The notes under the pieces were generated by a model. That model had not been told where the DNA came from, made no database searches, and saw only the letters and a list, made by a program, of their open reading frames with translations. A stretch of DNA of 40,922 nucleotides from Gammaproteobacteria bacterium (GTDB taxonomy: Bacteria > Pseudomonadota > Gammaproteobacteria > Steroidobacterales > Foliamicaceae), in NCBI GenBank assembly GCA_009838035.1, contig VXSK01000031.1:1-40922 (forward strand), written 5' to 3'. Made by a program: the position numbers and the translations under genes. Of this stretch, positions 25,164-33,371 are shown in pieces; within the stretch, counting starts at the first letter, position 1; every line of letters starts with the position of its first letter.

Positions 25164-25842
25164 GCGACCCCGGCGTGGATGGTTCGGCCGTGTCCTGGGC
25201 GCCCCGGCTGTTGTAGAGCGTGAAAACCTGGGTGACGGCGTCGTTGATCTGCTCCGACACCCGCTGGGTCTTGCGGTCCATCCAGTTGTAGGCGGCCATC
25301 ACCGGGATCGCGATGGCCAGCCCCATCGCGGTCGTCAGCAACGCTTGCCAGATTCCTCCGGACAGCACCGAGGGATCGACCTGGCTGCCTGCGACCTCCA
25401 TGGCGCGAAAGGCGGCGATCATGCCCAGCACGGTGCCCAGCAGGCCAAGAAGCGGAGTCAGAGTGCCGATGACCTCCAGCGCCGGCAGTTGGGCGCGCAG
25501 GCCGTTCAGCTTTGCCAGGGCGATGCGCTCCAGTTCCTCCCTGAGCGTCGCCTGATGCGCGTGCCCCTGGGCCAACTCGCGCATGGCCAGAGCGACGATC
25601 TCCGAACTGAACCGCTCGTTCTTGAGCATGCGCCAGGCCTCTTCATGCCGTCCCTGCCGCCAGGTCGAGAGGGCCTCGGGCAGCTCCTCGTTGTGCTCGG
25701 GCCTCAACTGGAAAAATTGCCAGAGTTTCATCAGCAGAATACTGAGCGCGGCGATCGAGATGGCGAGCAATATCCACACCACCGGCCCGCCCGTTTCCAG
25801 AAAGGCGGCAAGCCGTCCCAGACTGCCCTCGGCCCCATTCAT
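25153..25842 (-). CDS. exbB: ExbB/TolQ/MotA family proton channel protein
   Basis: A 229-residue ExbB-like protein with three transmembrane regions: GPVVWILLAISIAALSILLM near the N-terminus, and the pair LEVIGTLTPLLGLLGTVLGMIAAF and LLTTAMGLAIAIPVMAAYNWM. TPLLGLLGTVLGMI with the polar Thr residues is the family signature lining the pore. It forms the pentameric stator around ExbD in the inner membrane. It follows the TonB receptor by about 70 bp and begins the exbB-exbD1-exbD2-tonB block. Confidence 0.94.
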   Translation of the reverse strand: MNGAEGSLGRLAAFLETGGPVVWILLAISIAALSILLMKLWQFFQLRPEHNEELPEALSTWRQGRHEEAWRMLKNERFSSEIVALAMRELAQGHAHQATLREELERIALAKLNGLRAQLPALEVIGTLTPLLGLLGTVLGMIAAFRAMEVAGSQVDPSVLSGGIWQALLTTAMGLAIAIPVMAAYNWMDRKTQRVSEQINDAVTQVFTLYNSRGAQDTAEPSTPGSHAA

Positions 25843-25911
25843 GGCACTGGGAGTGAGTTATTCCCGCGCGCCGGGGCCACGCAGAGAAGCAAGAAACCGT
25901 TCATCCGTCCT

Positions 25912-28458
25912 TTAGAAGTAGCGCATCCCTACTTCCATCCAGAACCGCCGCCCTTGGGTGTTTAAACGCCTCATTTGCCTTACGGCTATTGGGCGAGTTT
26001 GTGTGTTCACGACCCGGTCAAGTAGATTGTGAATCTCGAAGCGGGCGTAGATTTCCGATCCATTGGTCAATGGACGGGTCCATTGAATGCGCGAGTTGAT
26101 CGTAAACAGGCTGCCGAACTCGTGATCTTCATAGACGTCATAACGCACGCCCGTATCCGGGCTCGTGTAATCTTCACCGAAATCTACGGCAACAGTTCCA
26201 CCACGGCGGATGACGTAGAAATTTGACCAGGTGAGTCCCCAACCGGGAATCGCCGTTACGGAATTCAACCGAAAGCTCAACGGTATGTTGTAGTCCCACG
26301 CAGGGAGTTCTTCAGGAGGAATCAATTGATCCTTGTAATAGATCAGGTCGGTTTCCAGTTCTTCATCGTAGCTGTCGTCGTCGTAGCGATTACTTTCCGA
26401 GTCGCGCCAGCCCAGACCCATCGTAAAACGTGTTTCCGTCGGACCGAGGACCAGTGGTGTGCTGTTGGTCAATTCCAAAGTGGCGCTCCGCGTCGAACTC
26501 CGGCCTTCGTTGTTGTAGTAGTAAAGCCCGTCGTCCTCGCGCCGCCGGGATACGCCCTTGCGGCTCTCGCGCGTCAGCAACTGCAATTTGCCCTCGAAAG
26601 GACCAATTCTTTGACGCCAACCCAGTGATATCTCGTCAGAATATGGCGTGTCCAAATCCAGAAGGCCACTGCGATTGTCAAATGTCCGGTGCGTACATTG
26701 CGGAAACTCAGGTCTGGAGCAAGGCATCTCCTGGCCGGGGCGGCCACGGAATCGGGTGAGGTACGAATAGATTTCCCGCCAGCCGTAAATTGCTTCGTTC
26801 AATTGGTAGCGAAAGAAGCTCCTGCCGTAATAGCGGCTGGCACCTGCGGTGAGTTCTCCACTGCCTTCTTCAAAAGGCGACCAAGCCACACTGACGCGCG
26901 GCGAGACATCAAAGTTTTCCAGGAAACTGCCCCAATCGCCGCGCAGTCCCAGATTGACCTGCAGGTTGCCGAGATCGATTTTGTCTTCAGCGTAGATCGA
27001 AAGTTGGTTGTAATCCAGATCAACCTTGCCCGCGTAAAAGAACTGAAGTGCGCCGTATCTTTCATCGCCTGTATCGCTCTCCCCGCTTCCGTCTTGGTCC
27101 ACACAACCAAGGCCTGGCCTGGGGACGTCCCTGATACAGTCGTAGCGTTCAAAGGTAATGTCTTCCGGGCGTTCATAGTAGGTGCTCGTGTTGCGATACT
27201 CACCTCCAACCGTAATGGTATGTTCACGACCGGCCAGATTGATGGGATCAAGGCTCCATTTCGGCTTGAGGGCGATGCGGGTTTGCTGTTGTTCCATGTC
27301 CCCGAAGGCGCCTTCATACTGGAGCTCGGTGCGCTCATAGGCTTCGTGTGCGGTGAAGTAACTTGATTCGCTGTTGAGTGAATCGGAAGAGCGATCAATA
27401 CTGAGTTTCAGGTCCAATACCCCTGCGGCTACGGGCCTGCCCAGATCCACGGTGAATCCGTAGCTCTGGTGATCCTTCTTGAATGCGCCGGTGTAGTTTG
27501 TGCCCGTTATGCCATCGTGCCGGCGGTTTGCGTACCGAAAAGAAAGTCCGGCATCGGTGTTGCCCAACCTGGTGTCCAAGCGGCCCATCAGATTGTCGAT
27601 ATGGTCTTCATATTCGACCATCCGCACGATGTCCGTTAGTCCCACCTCATATTCCTGGGTGAAACGGGACTGGCGCCGCGTTAGTCCCAGCGTCAGCCCG
27701 AGATTCTCGCCAAGGCCCTGTTGCATACTGATACCGAAGTTGGTTTTCTGGTAGTCGGGTGTATAAACAGCGTTAATTCGGTCATTGGCGGTAATGTCGT
27801 CTTCGGAGACATGAAACCTTTCCCACTCATCCCGCTGCATGCCGAAATGCCAGGAAAACGTATCTTCTCCCTGGTATGACTTGACTTGGGCTGAAACCAC
27901 CCCGCCTGTGAAGCCCCCGAACTCCACCGGGATATTGCTGTCGTACACCTCCACTTTGTCGAGCAATTCGACATCCAGGTAGTAGCCCTGCGGTGAGCTC
28001 CCATTGATCGGGGCAAAAAGGCTGGGAATACTGAAGACATCGCCGGTGTGATTACTGTTCAAGAGCCGTTTCGCAATCGCGGGATCAATGTCGCTGGTCG
28101 TGTCCGCGCCATCGATGAGGAATAGATTCTGGTAGTACAACTGGCCATGAATCGAGATTTCGTCGGGCCGGAGCGTCCCTGTACCAACACCAAGATCGGC
28201 AGTACGGGAGAAATCCACCGCGGGGTTCATGCGCAGCAGGTCGGCCAGGTCGCCCTGTCCGGTGGGCATGGTTTCGATGAACTCGGCGTTGTATTCGCTG
28301 CGGCCCTGCTGAACGCGCAGCTCGGGGGCTTCGACCTCAATGGGAACAACCAGGGCCTCTTCTTCGTCCTCTTCGGTCTCGGATTCCTGCGCCAGGACGG
28401 GTTGCGCGGCCAGGGAAAGCAGGGCCAGGCAAAGGGCCGATCGTTTGAGTATGTCCAT
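25912..28458 (-). CDS. TonB-dependent receptor with a low-GC body
   Basis: An 848-residue receptor starting at ATG 28458 (GAGGGGG 7 bases upstream). Signal peptide ends PVLA-QES; an acidic stretch (ETEEDEEEA) precedes the TonB-box-like IEVEAPELRV. The plug follows (DLADLLRMNPAVDFSR, LFLIDGADTTSDIDP and VEVYDSNIPVEFGGFTGGVVS) and the barrel ends in VGMRYF. An extracellular-type loop has CVDQDGSGESDTGDE, an EF-hand-like motif flanked by a second Cys. From about 28140 leftwards the DNA falls to roughly 45-50 percent GC by hand counts of sample lines, against about 65 percent in exbB and the peroxidase. It lies 11 bp after the peroxidase gene. Ligand unknown. Confidence 0.93.
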   Translation of the reverse strand: MDILKRSALCLALLSLAAQPVLAQESETEEDEEEALVVPIEVEAPELRVQQGRSEYNAEFIETMPTGQGDLADLLRMNPAVDFSRTADLGVGTGTLRPDEISIHGQLYYQNLFLIDGADTTSDIDPAIAKRLLNSNHTGDVFSIPSLFAPINGSSPQGYYLDVELLDKVEVYDSNIPVEFGGFTGGVVSAQVKSYQGEDTFSWHFGMQRDEWERFHVSEDDITANDRINAVYTPDYQKTNFGISMQQGLGENLGLTLGLTRRQSRFTQEYEVGLTDIVRMVEYEDHIDNLMGRLDTRLGNTDAGLSFRYANRRHDGITGTNYTGAFKKDHQSYGFTVDLGRPVAAGVLDLKLSIDRSSDSLNSESSYFTAHEAYERTELQYEGAFGDMEQQQTRIALKPKWSLDPINLAGREHTITVGGEYRNTSTYYERPEDITFERYDCIRDVPRPGLGCVDQDGSGESDTGDERYGALQFFYAGKVDLDYNQLSIYAEDKIDLGNLQVNLGLRGDWGSFLENFDVSPRVSVAWSPFEEGSGELTAGASRYYGRSFFRYQLNEAIYGWREIYSYLTRFRGRPGQEMPCSRPEFPQCTHRTFDNRSGLLDLDTPYSDEISLGWRQRIGPFEGKLQLLTRESRKGVSRRREDDGLYYYNNEGRSSTRSATLELTNSTPLVLGPTETRFTMGLGWRDSESNRYDDDSYDEELETDLIYYKDQLIPPEELPAWDYNIPLSFRLNSVTAIPGWGLTWSNFYVIRRGGTVAVDFGEDYTSPDTGVRYDVYEDHEFGSLFTINSRIQWTRPLTNGSEIYARFEIHNLLDRVVNTQTRPIAVRQMRRLNTQGRRFWMEVGMRYF

Positions 28459-28469
28459 GGTTTGCCCCC

Positions 28470-29633
28470 TCAAGGTCGCGGGGTATGGATAGTCCCCGTG
28501 GATAGTAATTCTGTTGTGTCGCCGGGATTGGATGTAGATGCGGACTCGGACAGGCCGGGCAGGGCGGGCGGTTCGACGAATGCCGGGCGCCGGCCTATGG
28601 CGCCGAGAAATGCTTCGAGTGCCTCGATCTCGTGGTCGTCCAGACCGAGAGGCCGGATCAGCGGCGATAGTTTGGGGGCTCCGGGCCGCGCCCGGGCGCC
28701 GACCGGGATGCCGCGGTTATACATGCGCAGGATGCCCGTGAAATCGTCGAACAGCCCGTTGTGCATCCAGGGTCCTGTGTGCCGTACGTTGCGCAGCGTC
28801 GGCGTTCGGAACTTGCCGCGGTCTTTGGGGTTCCCGGTAACGTCGTACCTCCCAAGATCCTCGAACCGCCTTCCATAGTAACTCAAGCCCGTGTGGTGAA
28901 ACTGCCCGTCCGAAAAGCGCGGACCGTTGTGGCAGTTCATGCATCGCGCGCGGGTGCGGAAAAGATGCAGCCCTTCGATCTCCTGCTCGTTCAGACGCCG
29001 GTAGTCACCCTGGGCGAAGCGGTCGAAACGGCTGGGCGAGGAAACCAGCGAGCGTACGAACGAAGCGATCGCACGGGCAATTCGCTCCGCGTTGATATCC
29101 GGTGAGCCGAACGTCTCGTTGAAAGCCGCCGGGTAGCCGTCGGTATCTTCCAGCGTTGCGACCACGGCCAGGAGATCGGCATTCATCTCCAGGGGGCTCT
29201 GGATGGGCTGCAGGGCCAGGTCCAGCAGTCCTGCGGCGCGCCCGTCCCAGAACAGTCGGTCGAAATAGGCCGCGTTCAGCAAGGTCATCGCATTGCGCCG
29301 TCCGGCGCGGCGGTCATGTCCCGCCGCCACACGGCGGCCGTCACCCCAACCCAGTTGCGAATCGTGGCAACTGATGCATGCAAGCTGGCCGGAACCCGAC
29401 AGGCGAGGATCGAAGAACAGCAGCTTGCCCAGGTTTTCACTTTCAGGCGTGTGCCAGGCAACGGGCGGCAGGGCGGGCAGGGGTCCGATGTCCTCGGCCT
29501 GCACTCCCTCGTCCACGATATAGGCCGGCCATTCGGACGGCGGGCGGCGGTATTTCTCCGCCAGGTCAGCAGGTTCGTCCGCCCTCGCGCCGTTCAGCAT
29601 GAGCGCGCAAGCCAGCAACAGTATCAACGCCAT
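28470..29633 (-). CDS. Di-heme cytochrome c peroxidase (MauG/CcpA family)
   Basis: A 387-residue periplasmic protein with signal peptide (MALILLLACALMLNGARA) and two c-type heme sites, C86-I-S-C89-H90 and C231-M-N-C234-H235, the arrangement of bacterial di-heme peroxidases. Other family marks are LGKLLFFDPRLSGSG, NAMTLLNAAYFDRLFWDGRA, LQPIQSPLEM, and FRTPTLRNVRHTGPWMHNG. Members either reduce hydrogen peroxide or, like MauG, oxidatively modify a partner protein. It is the first gene of the minus-strand operon with the TonB receptor and Ton complex, and diverges from two propeller proteins that could be its partners (inference). Confidence 0.92.
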   Translation of the reverse strand: MALILLLACALMLNGARADEPADLAEKYRRPPSEWPAYIVDEGVQAEDIGPLPALPPVAWHTPESENLGKLLFFDPRLSGSGQLACISCHDSQLGWGDGRRVAAGHDRRAGRRNAMTLLNAAYFDRLFWDGRAAGLLDLALQPIQSPLEMNADLLAVVATLEDTDGYPAAFNETFGSPDINAERIARAIASFVRSLVSSPSRFDRFAQGDYRRLNEQEIEGLHLFRTRARCMNCHNGPRFSDGQFHHTGLSYYGRRFEDLGRYDVTGNPKDRGKFRTPTLRNVRHTGPWMHNGLFDDFTGILRMYNRGIPVGARARPGAPKLSPLIRPLGLDDHEIEALEAFLGAIGRRPAFVEPPALPGLSESASTSNPGDTTELLSTGTIHTPRP

Positions 29634-29670
29634 CCCGACCGTAATCGTAAATCATCGCCTCTTATCTCGC

Positions 29671-29688
29671 CGTAAGGTTCGCGTAACC
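29671..29688 (+). promoter_or_regulatory. Direct-repeat box, candidate response-regulator site (CGTAA-N6-CGTAA)
   Basis: CGTAAGGTTCGCGTAACC contains two CGTAA half-sites with an 11-bp period, the spacing used by OmpR/PhoB-type regulators such as BasR/QseB. It lies 37 bp upstream of the peroxidase and 74 bp upstream of the first propeller gene. A near copy lies before the response-regulator gene at 35444-35459. An AT-rich hexamer at about 29703 could be the -10 of a rightward promoter. Confidence 0.5.
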
Positions 29689-29762
29689 GATACGATGCAG
29701 AATAAACAGTAAGGCAGGTAGGTGAGAATCAAACCTTCAATATGAAGTCGGGAGATGTACAT

Positions 29763-31301
29763 ATGCGCAAAATCAACACACTGATCGTTATCGCGGCCTT
29801 TGCCTGCAGTGCAGCGCAGGCCGACGAGATGAGTTTTCCGAAGCTCATGCCCGTGGACGTTCCGGGTGCGCCGCAGCTTTCCGACCCGTTCCTGGTGATG
29901 GGCGGCGACAAGCCGATATTGACCGAGAAGCACGGGCTGGCGGCGCCGGCGCTGTGGGATTGGGACGGCGACGGCAAACGGGACCTGCTGGTGGGTGAGT
30001 TCGAAACGAACATGCCGCCCGAATTTCCGATGGGCGCCGATGGTTCCACCATTCGCGTCTATCTGAACGTGGGAACGGATTCGCAGCCCCGGTTTACCGA
30101 AGAATTCCAGTGGGCGCGCGATACCGAAGGCACCATCATGGAGGTCCCGCAGTGGTGCTGTATCGGGTTCACGCCGATGTTCTACGATCTTGATGCCGAC
30201 GGCCACCTGGACATGATTACCGGCCAATATCACCCCGGCGAGGTCACCTGGTTCCGGGGCAGTCCCGAAGGATTTCTGCCCGGTCAGAAGCTGCCGCAGG
30301 AAGGTGATCCGGCGGCGGCTGTCAATACGATGTTTGAGGCCGTGCAGGCCCAGATGGACCCCGATTTCGTGCCCTATGAGGGCGAGCCCGGCGATATTGG
30401 CACGTTTGACTACTGGGTGTACAGCACGGCCACCTTTGGCGATCTGGACGATGACGGCGACTACGACCTGATCGTTGGCGGCAGCGGTGGTCTGCGCGTC
30501 AGTGAGAATACAGGGGGACCCGAGAACCCCAGTTTCGGAGCCCGCAAGCTCTTGCTGGACATACACGGAGAACCTCTCACGACTCTCGAACTGGCGCCGG
30601 AGCAGCAGTCGCAGCTCTTGGCGGCAGGTATGAGCTTGCCGCCGAGTGGCGATATCAAGACCAACCCACTGGCAGTCGATTGGGACCAGGATGGCGTGCT
30701 GGACTTGCTGGTTACCGACTCATATATTTTTGCCAATAGCCGTGCCGTATCGTTCTTCCGTGGCGTAAAGACGCCGGACGGCCACCGCTTCGAGCCGGGC
30801 ATCGACCTGTTGCCGGCCGAAGGCGGCGCCAAGGCGATTCCGGGCAGCGGCCAGCGCGTCTATGTCGACGACTGGAACCTGGACGGCGTACCCGACCTGA
30901 TCATCGGCGCCAGCGTCGCTACGGTCAACGGGGGTGAGTTCAGCGACGAATTGTCATGGGAATGGGAGTCGGTCAACAAGGTCGAGAGCGCCGGCAAGGA
31001 TCCCGGCCTTTATCCGCCGCAGCCTCGCCCGACCCTGGAAACGCAGCGCGCCATGTACGAGGAGATTATTTCCATGCGGGCTGTGGAGGGAATCACCATC
31101 GATATGCCCAGCGACGAGGAATTGCAGAGCATGGCCGAGCAGCAGGCCCCATTCTGGGAGGAAACGATCGGCCGGCTGTACAGGGAAAACAAGGAACATT
31201 GGCTGACCATGCGGCACCAGGGTCGGATCTACGTCATGTTGGGCAGCAAGCCGGGCGACTCGGAGCCGGTAATGGCTTCCCGCGATTTGGAGAATAAGTA
31301 A
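29763..31301 (+). CDS. Secreted FG-GAP/VCBS-type beta-propeller protein (paralog 1)
   Basis: A 512-residue exported protein starting at ATG 29763 (GGGAGA 7 bases upstream; an earlier ATG at 29742 is poorly placed). Signal peptide ends SAAQA-DEM. Five FG-GAP-like calcium repeats are readable: WDWDGDGKRDLLVGEF, YDLDADGHLDMITGQY, GDLDDDGDYDLIVGGS, VDWDQDGVLDLLVTDS and DDWNLDGVPDLIIGAS. The mature protein has only two cysteines, the adjacent C132-C133 in VPQWCCIGFTP. It ends in a helical tail (about residues 420-490) and the block LTMRHQGRIYVMLGS. It overlaps the next gene by one base (TAATG). Function unknown; binding or scaffold role in the periplasm or outside is likely. Confidence 0.85.
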   Translation: MRKINTLIVIAAFACSAAQADEMSFPKLMPVDVPGAPQLSDPFLVMGGDKPILTEKHGLAAPALWDWDGDGKRDLLVGEFETNMPPEFPMGADGSTIRVYLNVGTDSQPRFTEEFQWARDTEGTIMEVPQWCCIGFTPMFYDLDADGHLDMITGQYHPGEVTWFRGSPEGFLPGQKLPQEGDPAAAVNTMFEAVQAQMDPDFVPYEGEPGDIGTFDYWVYSTATFGDLDDDGDYDLIVGGSGGLRVSENTGGPENPSFGARKLLLDIHGEPLTTLELAPEQQSQLLAAGMSLPPSGDIKTNPLAVDWDQDGVLDLLVTDSYIFANSRAVSFFRGVKTPDGHRFEPGIDLLPAEGGAKAIPGSGQRVYVDDWNLDGVPDLIIGASVATVNGGEFSDELSWEWESVNKVESAGKDPGLYPPQPRPTLETQRAMYEEIISMRAVEGITIDMPSDEELQSMAEQQAPFWEETIGRLYRENKEHWLTMRHQGRIYVMLGSKPGDSEPVMASRDLENK

Positions 31302-33292
31302 TGAAAAAACTACACATATTCGGTCTGGGACTGGTTCTTTCGATTGGCGCGGCGCACGCCGACGAGATGAGTTTTCCGAAATTGATGCCTGTGGCTATTC
31401 CAGGCGCGCCAAGTCTCAGTGAGCCGTTTCTGGTGATGGCCGGCGACGGCCCGGTGCTCACCGAGAAGCACGGGCTGGCGGCGCCGGCGCTTTGGGACTG
31501 GGACGGCGACGGCCGGCGCGACCTGCTGGTGGGCGAATTCGAGACCAACAGTGAGGATTTTCCGATGGGCGCGGACGGTTCCACGATTCGCGTTTACCTG
31601 AATGTCGGAACTGATTCCGCACCGGTATTTACCGAAGAGTTCGAGTGGGCGCGGGATACCGAGGGCACTGTCATGGAAGTTCCGCAGTGGTGCTGCATCG
31701 GCTTTACGCCCATGTTCTACGACCTGGACGACGATGGCTACAAGGACATGATCACCGGCCAGTATCACCCGGGCGAGGTCACCTGGTTCCGGGGCAGCTC
31801 CAAGGGGTTCCTGCCGGGCGAGAAGCTCCCGCAGGAGGGCGACCCTGCCTCCGCTGCGACTGGAGATCCGGAGATTGAAGCCATGCGTGCGGAGTGGAAC
31901 CCCGAATATGTACCGTATGAGGGCGAGCCCGGCGGCATAGGGACCTTCGATTATTGGGTGTATTCGACAGCCACGTTTGGCGATCTGGACGACGACGGGG
32001 ACTACGACCTGATCGTTGGCGGCGGTGGCGGCCTGCGCGTCAGCGAGAACATCGGGGGACCTCGGAATCCGAGCTTCGCAAAGCGCGAGTTGCTGCTGGA
32101 CGTCAACGGCCAGGCGTTGATGTCCCGGCCGTACACGGAGATGCAAGAGCAATTCGCCGGAATGGGGGAGCCCCTGCCTCCTGCGGGCGACATCAAGACC
32201 AATCCCTTTGCGGTGGATTGGGACCGGGACGGCGTGCTCGATCTCCTGGTAACGGATTCGTATTACGTCGCCGGCAGCCGCGCCGTTTCCTTCTTCCGTG
32301 GCGTGAAGACGCCGGATGGACATCGCTTTGAGCCGGGCATCGACCTGTTGCCGGCCGAGGGCGGCGCCAAGGCCATCCCGGGCAGCGGCCAGCGGGTCTA
32401 CGTGGACGACTGGAACGCCGACGGAGTGATCGACCTGATCATCGGCGCCAGCGTGGCTACGGTGAACGGCGGCGAATTCAGCAATGAGCTGTCCTGGGAG
32501 TGGGAAGGAGTGAACAAGGTTGCAAGCGCCGGCAAGGACCCGGGCCTGTATCCTCCGCGGCCTCGCCCAACGCTGGAATCTCAGCGCGCCATGTACCAGG
32601 AAATCGCTGCCGACCGGGCTGCCGAAGGGGACACCTTTCAAGTCCCCACCGATGAAGAGTTGATGGAACAGCTAGAAATGCAGCAGGAGTGGTGGGACAA
32701 GGACATTGGCAAGCTCTACGATGAGGGCAAGGAGCACTGGCTGACGATGCGGCACCAGGGACGCGTTTACGTGATGCTGGGAAGTGACGGCGCCGAACAG
32801 GAGGCGATGATCGCGTCGAAAGCTCCGGAAAGCCGGGAAACGGTGAGTGACAGCGACGCGGGGCCCGCCGATTCGGTAACCGATAACGTAGCGTTCTCCC
32901 CAGTTTCGATCCGGGTCGAACCTCTTACGGTTCTGGAGACCGGAAGAAGTGTGGACATCGAGGTTCAGCTCGACATGATGGACGGCTGGTACGTGTATGC
33001 GCCTACCGGACGGAATGTCGGACAAGGCATGAAGGAAACCAGCGTGATTTTTTCATTGCCGGACGGCATTGAGGGGGCCGGCGCAGTCAGGATGCCGCCG
33101 TACGGATTCAAGGGCTCGTACGACATTTTTTCGGGCAAGGGAGTCACCTGGGCGAAGCCCATAGAAGCGATGGCGGGAACCTTGCCCGGGCTCTATGAAG
33201 TGAACGCCGAGGTGACTTACCAGACTTGCAAGGATGACATCTGTTTGTTGCCGCAGACGGAAACCGTTGTGGCGCGGGTGCTGGTGCAGTAG
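31301..33292 (+). CDS. Secreted FG-GAP beta-propeller protein (paralog 2) fused to a DsbD-N-like domain
   Basis: A 663-residue tandem paralog. Residues 1 to about 500 follow paralog 1 nearly throughout, including signal peptide, five FG-GAP repeats, VPQWCCIGFTP (C131-C132) and LTMRHQGRVYVMLGS. A linker of about 30 residues leads into an extra domain of about 130 residues: DMMDGWYVYAP, IFSLPDGIEGAG and EVTYQTCKDDICLLPQTETV match the N-terminal domain of DsbD, where the redox Cys pair lies in YQGCxxxxxCYPP. The transmembrane and thioredoxin domains of DsbD are absent. This suggests a periplasmic thiol-redox function attached to the propeller. Domain identity is from motif recall. Confidence 0.85.
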   Translation: MKKLHIFGLGLVLSIGAAHADEMSFPKLMPVAIPGAPSLSEPFLVMAGDGPVLTEKHGLAAPALWDWDGDGRRDLLVGEFETNSEDFPMGADGSTIRVYLNVGTDSAPVFTEEFEWARDTEGTVMEVPQWCCIGFTPMFYDLDDDGYKDMITGQYHPGEVTWFRGSSKGFLPGEKLPQEGDPASAATGDPEIEAMRAEWNPEYVPYEGEPGGIGTFDYWVYSTATFGDLDDDGDYDLIVGGGGGLRVSENIGGPRNPSFAKRELLLDVNGQALMSRPYTEMQEQFAGMGEPLPPAGDIKTNPFAVDWDRDGVLDLLVTDSYYVAGSRAVSFFRGVKTPDGHRFEPGIDLLPAEGGAKAIPGSGQRVYVDDWNADGVIDLIIGASVATVNGGEFSNELSWEWEGVNKVASAGKDPGLYPPRPRPTLESQRAMYQEIAADRAAEGDTFQVPTDEELMEQLEMQQEWWDKDIGKLYDEGKEHWLTMRHQGRVYVMLGSDGAEQEAMIASKAPESRETVSDSDAGPADSVTDNVAFSPVSIRVEPLTVLETGRSVDIEVQLDMMDGWYVYAPTGRNVGQGMKETSVIFSLPDGIEGAGAVRMPPYGFKGSYDIFSGKGVTWAKPIEAMAGTLPGLYEVNAEVTYQTCKDDICLLPQTETVVARVLVQ

Positions 33293-33322
33293 GCGCACCC
33301 AGGGCGGCCGGTCTCGCCGGGG

Positions 33323-33361
33323 GCGAAGGCGTCTCGTCTTCGCGGAGGGCGGGACGCCCTC
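33323..33361. terminator. Two adjacent hairpins between convergent genes (possible bidirectional terminator or dispersed repeat)
   Basis: GCGAAG (33323-33328) pairs with CTTCGC (33338-33343), then GAGGGCG (33345-33351) pairs perfectly with CGCCCTC (33355-33361) around a 3-base loop. They lie between the stops of paralog 2 and the histidine kinase. No T-run follows on either strand, so classic intrinsic termination is doubtful. The 12-mer GAGGGCGGGACG recurs at 39698-39709. Confidence 0.4.
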
Positions 33362-33371
33362 GCTCTCAGGG

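Noticed and set aside
31310..32641. Open frame of 443 codons on the minus strand opposite propeller paralog 2
   Set aside because: Caused by the codon bias of the Asp/Gly-rich repeats on the other strand; a similar shadow lies opposite paralog 1. No start context or motif.
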